Counted from the stretch's first letter, positions 33,853 to 43,028 are shown. The stretch is 64,000 nt of DNA from an uncultured Collinsella sp. (GCA_938005465.1 CALLNU010000033.1:1-64000); one strand, 5' to 3'. Numbers and translations: made by a program. Notes: generated by a model from the sequence alone, not told the origin.

Positions 33853-34152
33853 CTACCTCCTCCTGACGGCGCTGAGCGGCCTCGGGGAGAAGTGCTCGTC
33901 GCGCTCGACGGCGGCGAACCCCATCTGGCGGTTCAGCTCCTCCATCTCCTTGATGCTGAAGTAGCCGAGCTCGTCGTCGTAGCCCTCGACGAGGCCGAAC
34001 GCCTCGTCCGTGCCGTCGAACTCGAGCAGCCACCAGTCCCATCCGTTCATGCACGAGAAGTAGTGGGCGTAGACCGTGGGGTCCTCTGCTCCGTCCTGCT
34101 CGTAGAGCCTTGGAGCCGTCTTGGCGATTTCCCTCGTCATCAGCTGCTGCAT
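33853..34152 (-). CDS. DUF2958-like protein
   Basis: A 99-residue protein starting at ATG 34152 (MQQLMTREIAKTAPRLYEQ), 5 bases behind GGAGG; a longer open frame upstream has no site. Motifs ALYEQ-type start, WWLLEFDGTDEAFGLVEGYD, ELGYFSIKEMEEL and ERDEHFSPRPLSA match DUF2958, a family of short proteins found on plasmids and conjugative elements. Function unknown. Confidence 0.8.
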   Translation of the reverse strand: MQQLMTREIAKTAPRLYEQDGAEDPTVYAHYFSCMNGWDWWLLEFDGTDEAFGLVEGYDDELGYFSIKEMEELNRQMGFAAVERDEHFSPRPLSAVRRR

Positions 34153-34496
34153 GTCTTCCTCCGTTCCGGGCACCCTGCCCTCAACATCTCGCCCCTGCGG
34201 GCAAAGCCGAATGGCGACGCCGCGCGTCGTCGTCGGCTTTGCTCCCTGCAAAGCCGCACCGGAGCGAAGGCGGGTCAAGGGAGGTCCATGACGACCTCCA
34301 CCAACCGGAGCGGAGCGGAGGTTTGTGCGGGGTCTCATGGGCCCCCTTGACGCGGCGTAGCGGAGGTGCCACCCGGCCGCGAAGCCGTGGCCATACGGCG
34401 GCGCATGCCGGATACCGGCGGCAGCAAAAGGGCCCGCCGGCGGCGGGCCCGAAGGGGAGAATATGGATTACGCATCGTTTCCGGAAAGGGGCATCC
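34153..34496. other. Non-coding, repeat-rich stretch, possible oriT region
   Basis: No credible gene. It contains a long-range inverted pair GTCAAGGG (34274-34281) and CCCTTGAC (34344-34351), the direct repeat GGAGCGGAGCGGAGG between them, a short AGGTC/GACCT hairpin, and a GGGCCCGCC palindrome (34428-34452). Such structure is usual for transfer origins, but nothing here proves one. Confidence 0.5.
34428..34452. terminator. GC-rich hairpin before the 34497 gene
   Basis: GGGCCCGCCG pairs with CGGCGGGCCC with almost no loop. On the minus strand it is followed by TTTTGCTG, so it may end a minus-strand transcript. Confidence 0.55.
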
Positions 34497-34727
34497 ATGA
34501 CAGAAGCCGAGCAGAACCAGATCTTCGATATCAGCTACGAGATGCGCGGGCTCGCGGCGACGCTCCTCGCGGCATCCCGCGGCGACCTCCAGGATCCGGA
34601 GAGGATCGTCGAGTACGTCGCAGCCCAAGTCGAGCGCTTTGCCGACGATCTCGTGTCGTGCATTACAGGAAAACCTTTCGACTCCGACGAGCGCCTTGAT
34701 GGCCTTACGCCTAGCGGACGTTTTTGA
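34497..34727 (+). CDS. Small hypothetical protein (76 residues)
   Basis: ATG 34497 (MTEAEQNQIFDISYEMRGL) lies 10 bases behind GGAAAGGGG. The chain is acidic and helical with one Cys (LVSCITGKPFDSDERLDGL). It is the only plus-strand gene in this part of the element and has its own leader. Not recognised. Confidence 0.5.
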   Translation: MTEAEQNQIFDISYEMRGLAATLLAASRGDLQDPERIVEYVAAQVERFADDLVSCITGKPFDSDERLDGLTPSGRF

Positions 34728-34969
34728 CGTTTGGCGGTTGCTCTGTGACATGATAAAAGACCCCCAAGTAGCCCGGAAAGCACGCAAAGAGGTCTTAAAG
34801 CGAAAGGGCACCGCGTATGCGTTGCCCGCCACTTCGCATTGTAGCCGATTGCTTGAGCGATTTTGATATGCAGCATTTTGACCCTGACGAGCGCTCATCA
34901 CTTTTTTGAACGGGACATTCGGAGGACAGAGGCCTTTTGACACACGACGTTTACGTTCCGGCGACGGGC

Positions 34970-35347
34970 CTACGCCTCCACGTCGTTCTTGGTGAGGGTG
35001 TTGTCGAACGCCCAGACCCACCAGCGCAGGTGGTCCTCGGCCCCGTGGATGTCGTCCTCCTCGTGGTAGTGCTCGAGCATGAGCTGGGTGCGCCACTGGC
35101 CGAAGCGAACGGTGTAGGTGGCCGTCTGGGCGTTCTGCACGATAGCCCCGAAGGGCTCGATCTCGAGGATCTGATCGATGGTGAAGCAGCGCCCGTCCGG
35201 CCAGCAGACGCGGATGGGGACCATGGTCCCGTCGGCGTTTGCGCGGGCGTAGACGTCGACGTACTGCTTGTGGACGCGCCGGCCTGGCCTGTCGCCGCGG
35301 GCGCGCACCGTGATGCCGCCGCCGAAGTCCTTGGTGTGATCTGTCAC
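34970..35347 (-). CDS. Hypothetical protein with WPDGR motif (paralog 1)
   Basis: A 125-residue protein starting at GTG 35347, overlapping the stop of the upstream gene (GTGA), so translation is coupled. The segment PIRVCWPDGRCFTIDQILEI then EPFGAIVQNAQTATYTVRFG aligns with PVTIHWPDGRSWQVESIYFR and SEFGRALFGNLCVRYDVCIA of its neighbour. No catalytic motif is seen. It is a recurring kind of small protein on elements of gut actinobacteria, of unknown role. Confidence 0.65.
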   Translation of the reverse strand: MTDHTKDFGGGITVRARGDRPGRRVHKQYVDVYARANADGTMVPIRVCWPDGRCFTIDQILEIEPFGAIVQNAQTATYTVRFGQWRTQLMLEHYHEEDDIHGAEDHLRWWVWAFDNTLTKNDVEA

Positions 35348-35661
35348 GCGGGCGTCACCGCCATGCCGCTGCCACGCTCGACGAACCAGTCGCCGTGCTC
35401 CCACCAGACCGTCTTGCGCTGCTTTGCGATGCAGACGTCGTAGCGCACGCAGAGATTGCCGAAGAGGGCGCGGCCGAACTCGGAGCGGAAGTAGATGGAC
35501 TCGACCTGCCAGGAGCGGCCATCGGGCCAGTGGATGGTGACCGGGTCGGACGGGCCACGGTCGGGGTCGTCGGTCCCGTTGACGTCCACCGGGATGTAGA
35601 TGCGGCGGTCCTCCGTGGGGATGCCGCAGGTGCCCGCGAGGGAGTGCTTCTTCATGATCAT
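35344..35661 (-). CDS. Hypothetical protein with WPDGR motif (paralog 2)
   Basis: A 105-residue protein starting at ATG 35661, 8 bases behind GGAGG. It has the DRRIYIPVDVNG start and the WPDGR core and ends in WWEHGDWFVERGSG. The similarity to the next gene shows a tandem duplication with divergence. Not recognised as any named family. Confidence 0.65.
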   Translation of the reverse strand: MIMKKHSLAGTCGIPTEDRRIYIPVDVNGTDDPDRGPSDPVTIHWPDGRSWQVESIYFRSEFGRALFGNLCVRYDVCIAKQRKTVWWEHGDWFVERGSGMAVTPA

Positions 35662-35828
35662 ATGCCTTACCTCCCGTACACGTGTTCGTGTTTTGCTTCT
35701 ACCAGTATCGGCCGGGCGTTTGGTTTTGTAAAGCGAACATGGTGTGGGGGTTGCGTGGTTGTGTCTGGGCGGGGTGGTAAAAGGGCGAGTGCTTGCGTTG
35801 GTCTATCATCTGATGCCAATACGAGCGA

Positions 35829-36596
35829 ATGGGAGCCATCTTGTTTACTTACTATCATGTCGATAAATGGGGAAATCTCGTCGCCGTCGATCTGCTTCCC
35901 TACATCGTTGCGGCCGTTGTCTCGATTGTTCTCATCTGCTGCGTCGTCTCTCTGGTGCGAAGAGTCCTGGCGAATCCCTTTCACTACCCATACTTCGTCG
36001 AGCGGTTCGATGTCTCCGGCAGGCGCAACGTGAAGATCGACGACCTGATAGATCGCCTTATGCTCGAGCCCGCCAGCTGGGAAAAGATAGTCGCGGAGCG
36101 CTCCTGCATCCAGGAGTGGAAGGCACAGCAGGAGGAATACCTGAAGACCTGCAGCCTGCGGAAGCGCCGGGAGCGGCAATACGCCGAGACACTCGACGAC
36201 GCGCACGCGTTCCAGTTTGTCACGTGCCGTGAGCAGACACGCTACAGGCAGAGGAACTACGTGAAGACGTCCTACAAGGTGTCCGTGGACGATAGCGTGA
36301 TGGCCGTGAGCTGGGACTGGGTTGTGAACAGGCGAAACCGCCTCGCCGCCATTAACGACGAAGCGACGCTCAGGGATTACCATGCTCGCAACCAGCGGAA
36401 GCTGATGACTAAACAGCTGCGCGAGCAGATAGCGCGAAGGGACAACTACACCTGCCAGATGTGCGGGAAGTACATGCCCGATGGTGTTGGATTGCACATC
36501 GACCATATCGTGCCGGTCGCTAGGGGCGGTAAGACCGTGCCGTCTAATCTGCAGGTGCTCTGCTCGAAGTGCAACGGGCGGAAGGGCGCGAGGTAG
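35829..36596 (+). CDS. Membrane-anchored HNH endonuclease
   Basis: The protein (255 residues from ATG 35829, or 251 from TTG 35841, which has GGGAG 5 bases upstream) has one N-terminal transmembrane helix (LPYIVAAVVSIVLICCVVSL). A charged helical middle part follows, then a C-terminal HNH nuclease with zinc Cys pairs: CQMCGKYM, GLHIDHIVPVARGGKTVPSN, LQVLCSKCNGRKG. All HNH residues are present. A nuclease held at the membrane could attack incoming DNA or be part of a defence response. It stands next to restriction genes but on the opposite strand. Confidence 0.85.
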   Translation: MGAILFTYYHVDKWGNLVAVDLLPYIVAAVVSIVLICCVVSLVRRVLANPFHYPYFVERFDVSGRRNVKIDDLIDRLMLEPASWEKIVAERSCIQEWKAQQEEYLKTCSLRKRRERQYAETLDDAHAFQFVTCREQTRYRQRNYVKTSYKVSVDDSVMAVSWDWVVNRRNRLAAINDEATLRDYHARNQRKLMTKQLREQIARRDNYTCQMCGKYMPDGVGLHIDHIVPVARGGKTVPSNLQVLCSKCNGRKGAR

Positions 36597-36607
36597 CCGC
36601 TTGCTCG

Positions 36608-36793
36608 CTATTCTTCGAAGAAGTCCGTGTCCACGGCCTTGATTTCGTAAACCTGCCTTGTGCTCACGCCGACACCGTAGTCGATCATGAGGCCGGCGAG
36701 CGCGGGGCCGTCGACGAGCACGACCGTCTGGCCGAGTAGACCTTCTGCATAGCGTCGTGCCTCCTTCGAGAACCGGGCAGTTGTGATAACCAT
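36608..36793 (-). pseudogene. C-terminal remnant of an Mrr-type restriction endonuclease
   Basis: 61 residues (MVITTARFSKEARRYAEGL, VVLVDGPALAGLMIDYGVGV) match the end of Mrr-family type IV restriction enzymes. The nuclease core (the Asp and QxK residues) and the N-terminal DNA-binding half are absent; a stop lies about 13 codons upstream in frame. It sits right behind the Type ISP gene, so the locus once held a second restriction system or the element replaced it. Confidence 0.7.
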
Positions 36794-36881
36794 CCGTCCC
36801 GCGGCGACACGCTATCGGGCGATGTTCATCAACCCCAATATGCAACGTCGCTATCCGCGAATCATGAATCCCCTTCAGCTG

Positions 36882-39800
36882 TTACTTCACCTTCCATGCG
36901 GCGGGCCAGTCGGCAGGCTGGGCCTTCTCGTTCAGGGCTGGCAACTCGTTAACGATAGCGATGGTCTCCATCGACACGGTCACGACGCGCTCGACCAGGT
37001 CGACGATATAGCGCGGGTCGTCGCTGTAGTCGTTGGGGTCGTTGACGATGCCCGACGCCTTGTCCTTGCGGACCTGATAGCGATCCATGAGCCAGCCGAT
37101 GGCCGAGCGCCCATTAACGACGTACTCGTATGCCCCAAGCGGGATACCGCGCAGCGTCATGTTCTCGGCGACCTTGAGGACGGTCATGTCCTGGCCCTTG
37201 GGATGCCCCTCGTCCTTCTTGCACTTGCCGAATGCCATCTTGACCGTACGGCCAGGGTTCACCGAGTCACCGTCCTCGACAATCGATGCCCATGGGTCAC
37301 TTTCCTCGTAATCGAGATGAAGATGGGCGAGTTTTCGTCCCGCCTCCGAAAACCTGGCAAAGTCCGCAGCGAGCGGGATGCGCGGCAGCTCTTTCTTGAG
37401 ATTCGACTCGAAGCGTTTGCGATACTCAGGAGAGTGCAGGATGCCGTAGACGTAATAAAAGATATCGGTCTTGGTGAGCTCGATGCCTCCGTCCTTCTTG
37501 TAGCGGTTCGGAAACGCGTGCGGATAAGCATCACGGAAAACCTTAAGGGTTTCATCAGTGATGGCATCGTGGCGCGTATAGGACCGTTCGACACAAGGCG
37601 CCTCATTACCATAAAGAGACGTCTGGTCACCAGAAGCAGCACGGCCATTTCCGCTGAAGAGATTCATCCCGACTTGCTTTTCTTCATACCAGAACAGAGG
37701 GAAACACTGATTTCCGCCATGAGCGGTCAGACTGGGAATCGAATCATAAATCAATGCGTAAAACGGCACCGCTTCATTTCCTTGAACCGTAATGACCAAA
37801 TTATCCAAGCAACGGAAGGAGTCCTGCTGGTAGGTCATTTCGTTCATCACACGGTCGTAGTAAACCCATTGCTTACAGAACGGCCTATACGACCCCATTA
37901 CGACCTCGTCACAGTTATAGACCAGCCGCTCTCCCTTCCTAGCAGCATCCTCCATACGCCGCGTCCAGCTGAAGCGGGTCGGATCATATTCAATTGCGCG
38001 CCCTTCGCCCTTCGCGGTTTGAATCTCAGCGTCCATGTTCGATAGCAGGCGCTCCATTTGTTCCTGCACTTTCGAACGAGAAAATCCCCACGCCCAAGGG
38101 TCGCGCTGCGTTTTAAGGCCCGCAGACCAGATGGTAAATAGACCGTAGGGGGGCTTCCTCTTCGTTACTCCCAGCGGTGCGAATTCATAAAACGAATCGT
38201 CTCGCTGATTCAGCCAGTCACCGTATCTGTCAGGCCTGATAATCGACCATTCCATGTCGCCATTGACCGCAAAATCGCGAATCAGATTCAACTTGTCCTC
38301 GCGGCTTAGATAGTCGCCAATATCGTGGTAGTGGATAACGCCACGCTCTTTAGAATCTGGATTCTTGACCAGCATGGTTATAGCGACACCGATTTTCGCG
38401 CCAGCATCAAACACCTTGCCACCCTCGCGCTTCCAATCTGAAGTGTTCTGGTTCCCCTTAAGGTTGAAGACATAGATGCTATTAAACTCCTCGACGAGCG
38501 AGCGACGAAACCCGTTGGACGAGGACCCGTCGACCCAGCCCCCGTTGCTAACGAAACAGACGATGCCCTTATCCTTGATTCGGTCACTCGCCCACCTGAA
38601 CGCTCGGATGTAAGAATCGTACAGGGAATTTTTATTGGTCGCAGTTGTCTTCGCAACGTACGTCTGCGCGATGCGACTGTCGAGCGTCGGATACTTCTCG
38701 TTCTGGTTGTTGTCGTTGGCGCTCGTCTGGCCCACCGAGTATGGGGGGTTGCCCACAATCACCCGGATCGGGAGCGCGTTCTGGATGCGCACGCGGTCCG
38801 TGTTGTCGTAGAACACCTCATCGTCGAGCGTGTTCGACTCCTCGGTCATCTGGAACGTGTCGGTGAGCACCGCGCCCTCGAATGGCTGATAGCCGCCGCC
38901 CATGCGGGCATGGTAGGCGTACTCGATATTCACCGTCATGATGTAGTACGCGAGCAGCAGGATCTCGTTGGAGTGGATCTCGCGGGTGTACTTGCGCTTG
39001 AGCTTCTCGTCGGGGATGAGGTCGCTCTCGATGAGGTGCGCCATGAACGAGCCCGTGCCCGCGAAGGGGTCCAGGATATGCACGCGGTCGTCGGCAAGCG
39101 ACTGGCCGAACTCGCGCTTGAGAACGCGGTCGGTCTCGCGAAGGATGTAGTCGATGATCTCGGTCGGGGTGTAGACGACGCCCATCTTGTCCGAGGTCGC
39201 CTTGAACGCGACCTTGAAGAACTTCTCGTAGAGGTCGCGGATGAGCTGCTGGCGCGCCGCATCCGACTGGATGGCGGCCGCGCGGCGGCGCACGCTCGCA
39301 TACACGTCGTCGAGGACCTCGGAATCCGACGCCTCCTCGATCTTATGCTCTTCGAGCACACCAAGGAAACGTTCGATGGCGACGGACACGGGGTTCGACT
39401 TCGCAAACTCAAAGTCTCCGAATAGGGCGTCGAACACCGGGACGGTGATGATGTGCTGGGCGATCATCTCGACCGCGTCCTGCTCGGTGATGCTGGGATT
39501 TAGCGAGTCCTGAAGGCCGTGCAGGAACGTCTTGAAGCTGCCGGACACCTCGTCGTTCTCGCGGACGAGTTTGCCGATGCGCTCGATGTGGCGCTGGGCG
39601 ATCTTCGCCACGTCCTCGGCCCACTCGTCCCAGTAGATACGCGTGCCGCACTTCTTGACCAGCGTGGTCTTGACGGCCTTCTCCCAGCGCTCGACCGGGA
39701 AGAACGTAAGCCTCATCTGCACGCCCTGCGTGATCTCCGCCGCCTTCTGGCTCTCCTCCTCCTGCTTGAGCTTGAGGTCGCCGGCGTCCCACCCCTTCTG

Positions 39801-41828
39801 GTTGGCAGATCCGGCAACCTTGTTCTTCTCGGCCTCCTGCTGGAGGGCGAGCGCGTTGACCTTGGCCTCGATTCGCTCGTCGTGCGAGCGGAGGGCCTGG
39901 AGGATGCTCCAGACGTTCGCGAACACCTTGCTGTCGTCGAGCGCCTCCTCCGGCGTCATGCCGGCGGGGACGAAAATGGGCAGGATGATATAGCCGAAGT
40001 CCTTGCCCTCGGCGCGCCTCATGACGCGGCCGACGGCCTGGACGACGTCAACGGTCGAGTTCTTGGCATTGAAGAAGATGACGGCGTCGAGGTTGGGCAC
40101 GTCGATGCCCTCGGCGAGGCAGCGCGCGTTGGTGAGGATGCGGCACTCGTCCTCGGCGACGTCCCCTCCGAGCCAGGTGATGTTTCTCGTGCGTTGGTCG
40201 GACGGCATGTTGCCGTCGACATGGCGCAGCTCGCACTTGAGCGGGAGCTCCTCGTGCTCGTCTTCGGCAAACTTCTCGACGATTTGCGAGAAGGCCTCCG
40301 TGATGGTCTTCGATGCATTGATGGTCGAGCAGAAGCCGACGGCGCGGTGCAGCGGCTTGCAGTCGGTCACCATGGTCTCGACGTCATCGACGACGAGCAT
40401 GCCACCGAGGCCGGTCGCGTCGTCGGGCGCGCCCTCGCCGTGATCGACGAGGCCCTTCCAGCAGCCGATAATCTTGCCGATGTCCGAGGGCTCCAGGCTC
40501 ATTGCGTTGACGCCCTGGTCGCTCTCCAGGGAGGGCAGGCGGTCCCCGATGGCATCCTCCTGGACGGTGAGGACGACGACCTTGTAGTCGGTGAGCAGCT
40601 TCTGCTCCACGGCCTCGCCGAACTTGATCTGGTAGGCGGTGGGGCCGTAGATGGACTCGTCGTCCATGGAGGCGATGGTGTAGTCCTCCTCGGCGCCTTT
40701 GCGTTTGGCGGTCTCGCCGTAGATGCGCGGGGTCGCCGTCATGTACAGGCGCTTCTTGGCGGCAACGTTCTCGTTGAAGTGGATCTTCATGAAGGCCGAA
40801 GCCTCAGTCTTGGAGACGCCGGGGAGGGCGTTGCCGGTCGTGCGGTGGGCCTCGTCGCACACGACGATATCAAACTCGGGCATACCGAGCGCCTGCGCGT
40901 CATGGATGACGCCGATAGATTGATAGGTCGAGAAAATGACGACCAGCCCGTCGGGGTTCGAGCGTCTGCAACGCTTGAACGAGCGGTACAGGCTCTCGGG
41001 ATTCGTCGTTGCGGGATACTCGAATGAATCGAGCGTCATCGGGATGACGTCGTCCTTGCGCGACGCCTTCGAGTCCGAGCAGACGACGAGCGAAGACATG
41101 GGCACGCGGCTCTGGCCCATCCACTCGCGCATGGACTGTCCGACGAGGGAGATCGACGGCGCGCAGAAGAGAATCGTGCCGGCGGCGGGGCCGATCCAGT
41201 CCTCGACGAGGCGAAGGGACATGAGCGTCTTTCCCGTGCCGCACGCCATGATCGCCTTGCAACGGTCGAACTCCGCCCACTTCTCCTCGATCGCCGCGAC
41301 CGCACGCTCCTGATGCGAGCGGAGGTCATAGGTCACACGCTCGCCGGCGGGGACGCCCTCGATAAACGGAGTCCAGTCGATATTGGAGGCCGCCATCTTG
41401 GCGGTATCGATGTACATGGACCCGCTGGCGTCGATTTGCTTCTGGAGGTTCTTTCCCGGACCCTTCGCCGTCGTCATGACCATCAGGGAGTCGACGCCGT
41501 CGATAAATGCCGCATGGGCGAAGAACGAATCGCAGATGCCCTTGGGAAGGTCCTTCTCGCCGTCATAGCACTTGCATTGGATCGCCCACCATTCCCCCGC
41601 CTCGGCGGTCTGGGCCATGAGGTCGATTCCGTTGTCTTGGGTGTCGTGGACGGGACAATCGTCCCATTCGAGTGCCTGGGCTATCGTCCCGACACGGGAA
41701 AAGAACAGCGCGTAGAAGGGGTCGTTCTTGAGATAATAAACGCAGGCCGCCTCATACTTGTCGCCCTTCTCCTTGGTCGTTGCCGACCCGTTGACGATTG
41801 GGTCAAGGGCATCGTAGACGGTCTTCAT
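36882..41828 (-). CDS. Single-chain Type ISP restriction-modification enzyme (LlaGI/LlaBIII-like)
   Basis: A 1648-residue protein combining all restriction activities. An Mrr-like nuclease is N-terminal (HDTQDNGIDL near 61-70 and IQCKCY near 83-88), then a superfamily 2 motor (MACGTGKT at 194-201, DEAH in VVCDEAHRTTGN, YMTATPRIYGE). A coupler follows, then an adenine methyltransferase with LDPFAGTGSFMAHL (motif I) and VGNPPYSVGQ (motif IV). The last 500 residues should recognise DNA. LlaGI-type enzymes track along DNA and cut when two meet head to head. ATG 41828 follows AAGGAG. All motifs look intact. It has no separate methylase or specificity gene. Confidence 0.92.
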   Translation of the reverse strand: MKTVYDALDPIVNGSATTKEKGDKYEAACVYYLKNDPFYALFFSRVGTIAQALEWDDCPVHDTQDNGIDLMAQTAEAGEWWAIQCKCYDGEKDLPKGICDSFFAHAAFIDGVDSLMVMTTAKGPGKNLQKQIDASGSMYIDTAKMAASNIDWTPFIEGVPAGERVTYDLRSHQERAVAAIEEKWAEFDRCKAIMACGTGKTLMSLRLVEDWIGPAAGTILFCAPSISLVGQSMREWMGQSRVPMSSLVVCSDSKASRKDDVIPMTLDSFEYPATTNPESLYRSFKRCRRSNPDGLVVIFSTYQSIGVIHDAQALGMPEFDIVVCDEAHRTTGNALPGVSKTEASAFMKIHFNENVAAKKRLYMTATPRIYGETAKRKGAEEDYTIASMDDESIYGPTAYQIKFGEAVEQKLLTDYKVVVLTVQEDAIGDRLPSLESDQGVNAMSLEPSDIGKIIGCWKGLVDHGEGAPDDATGLGGMLVVDDVETMVTDCKPLHRAVGFCSTINASKTITEAFSQIVEKFAEDEHEELPLKCELRHVDGNMPSDQRTRNITWLGGDVAEDECRILTNARCLAEGIDVPNLDAVIFFNAKNSTVDVVQAVGRVMRRAEGKDFGYIILPIFVPAGMTPEEALDDSKVFANVWSILQALRSHDERIEAKVNALALQQEAEKNKVAGSANQKGWDAGDLKLKQEEESQKAAEITQGVQMRLTFFPVERWEKAVKTTLVKKCGTRIYWDEWAEDVAKIAQRHIERIGKLVRENDEVSGSFKTFLHGLQDSLNPSITEQDAVEMIAQHIITVPVFDALFGDFEFAKSNPVSVAIERFLGVLEEHKIEEASDSEVLDDVYASVRRRAAAIQSDAARQQLIRDLYEKFFKVAFKATSDKMGVVYTPTEIIDYILRETDRVLKREFGQSLADDRVHILDPFAGTGSFMAHLIESDLIPDEKLKRKYTREIHSNEILLLAYYIMTVNIEYAYHARMGGGYQPFEGAVLTDTFQMTEESNTLDDEVFYDNTDRVRIQNALPIRVIVGNPPYSVGQTSANDNNQNEKYPTLDSRIAQTYVAKTTATNKNSLYDSYIRAFRWASDRIKDKGIVCFVSNGGWVDGSSSNGFRRSLVEEFNSIYVFNLKGNQNTSDWKREGGKVFDAGAKIGVAITMLVKNPDSKERGVIHYHDIGDYLSREDKLNLIRDFAVNGDMEWSIIRPDRYGDWLNQRDDSFYEFAPLGVTKRKPPYGLFTIWSAGLKTQRDPWAWGFSRSKVQEQMERLLSNMDAEIQTAKGEGRAIEYDPTRFSWTRRMEDAARKGERLVYNCDEVVMGSYRPFCKQWVYYDRVMNEMTYQQDSFRCLDNLVITVQGNEAVPFYALIYDSIPSLTAHGGNQCFPLFWYEEKQVGMNLFSGNGRAASGDQTSLYGNEAPCVERSYTRHDAITDETLKVFRDAYPHAFPNRYKKDGGIELTKTDIFYYVYGILHSPEYRKRFESNLKKELPRIPLAADFARFSEAGRKLAHLHLDYEESDPWASIVEDGDSVNPGRTVKMAFGKCKKDEGHPKGQDMTVLKVAENMTLRGIPLGAYEYVVNGRSAIGWLMDRYQVRKDKASGIVNDPNDYSDDPRYIVDLVERVVTVSMETIAIVNELPALNEKAQPADWPAAWKVK

Positions 41829-41951
41829 ATGGTGACTCCTTCGTTGCTACTCAGATGTCACCATTTTAGGTAATGACTTCCAAAGGTCATTGATTATTTC
41901 AAGTCAAATCGGCAAAAAGCCAGCAGTTACTTTGTCATCCTCTATTTACGA

Positions 41952-41974
41952 AAAAGCCCGGTATAACCGGGCTT
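41952..41974 (-). terminator. Terminator behind the DnaC-like gene
   Basis: AAGCCCGGTTATACCGGGCTT on the minus strand is followed by TTTCG; it separates the DnaC-like gene from the restriction gene. Confidence 0.85.
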
Positions 41975-41998
41975 GAATACTTCGGATATCGCTAAAGA

Positions 41999-42790
41999 TT
42001 ATTTAGCCTTCGTGTAGACCGTTTTCCTGAGGCAGTCAAACAGTCTTTCAACGTCTTCTGGTTTTGTTCCGATTCGCAAATAGAAACTTCGCAACTCTTT
42101 TCCTGAATATGCTGAAGATATAATTGTCGTCCGCTTATTTAGGCGGCGATCATCTAAAAGCTCATACAACATAGCAGCTTCGGATTTATCCGCGGCATAA
42201 CCAACGTATGCAATAAGCAGATTTTGAGCCGATCGATACGCATCCAAAGTCCGATCTTTGCTGTGAGCTCCAAACAAATCAGCGCTATTCCATGCAGATA
42301 CCAATTTCTTGGCAGAAACAAATTCAAATGAAGAACCTGTGTAAGCCGCTCTCGCTGTTGCCTCAATTGCAGCGCGGTCTTGGTCCTCCCCGGCAATCCA
42401 AAGTGACCTCCCTTTCGCGAACCAATCATACTCGACATATGTAAACTTCTTCAGCATCTCTCCTAGCTTCTTTGAAGCCTCCTCCTCGATTAACTTGGGA
42501 ACATTCCTCACCCCCACACCCTGCCCCACATTCTTCAAGTCTTCCGTTTTCTTGATTCGCAACAGCTCTTCATGAGTAATGGTCGTCTTGATTTGAATGA
42601 TGGGGGTGGGGATATTGGCAGCATCCATTGAGTCCATCTTGGACGCTGGGGCAGCATTTTCGACAGACGCAACACCGTTGGCGGTACGCTCGGCAGCGCC
42701 ACACGCGTCGGCGACGTGCGCGGCGACGCCGCGCGTACCGCCAACGGGTAACGCGGCGTCGAGCAGTGAGGCCACGGTCTTAGCGGTCAT
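41999..42790 (-). CDS. Degenerate DnaC/IstB-like AAA+ protein of the element
   Basis: A 263-residue protein starting at ATG 42790, which overlaps the end of the HTH gene by 11 bases. The C-terminal half follows the layout of DnaC/IstB helicase loaders (SAKKLVSAWNSADLF, YRSAQNLLIAYVGYAADKSE, LYELLDDRRLNKRTTIISS). However, the Walker A position reads LWIAGEDQDRAAIEATARAA, without GxxGxGK(T/S), and Walker B reads LLIAYVG rather than LLIDDLG. ATP hydrolysis is therefore unlikely. It could be a structural loader variant or a decayed one. The N-terminal 70 residues are low-complexity. Confidence 0.5.
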   Translation of the reverse strand: MTAKTVASLLDAALPVGGTRGVAAHVADACGAAERTANGVASVENAAPASKMDSMDAANIPTPIIQIKTTITHEELLRIKKTEDLKNVGQGVGVRNVPKLIEEEASKKLGEMLKKFTYVEYDWFAKGRSLWIAGEDQDRAAIEATARAAYTGSSFEFVSAKKLVSAWNSADLFGAHSKDRTLDAYRSAQNLLIAYVGYAADKSEAAMLYELLDDRRLNKRTTIISSAYSGKELRSFYLRIGTKPEDVERLFDCLRKTVYTKAK

Positions 42791-43028
42791 TGTTATCGCA
42801 CTCCAGACCGGCAAGGTATGTGATCAGGTCAGCTTTGTCGACGCGCCAGGCCCGACCGATCTTGACCCCACCCGCTGCTTTGAGAATCTCAATTGAAGTC
42901 GTCTTACAAACATTCAAGAGCATTGCGATATCACGCGCAGTGACACAAGCATACGGAATCTTGTTCAAAGCTCGACACCACTCCTTACGCATAGTGCATT
43001 GCATATTCTTTGCATTCATATCGTTCAT
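42780..43028 (-). CDS. Excisionase/HTH-type DNA-binding protein
   Basis: An 82-residue protein starting at ATG 43028, 5 bases behind AAAGGAG. The core TARDIAMLLNVCKTTSIEIL then KIGRAWRVDKADLITYL is the excisionase winged helix. Overlapping translation with the DnaC-like gene ties the two together as a replication or maintenance unit. The promoter must lie in the 120-base divergent spacer shared with the 43150 gene. Confidence 0.75.
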   Translation of the reverse strand: MNDMNAKNMQCTMRKEWCRALNKIPYACVTARDIAMLLNVCKTTSIEILKAAGGVKIGRAWRVDKADLITYLAGLECDNNDR

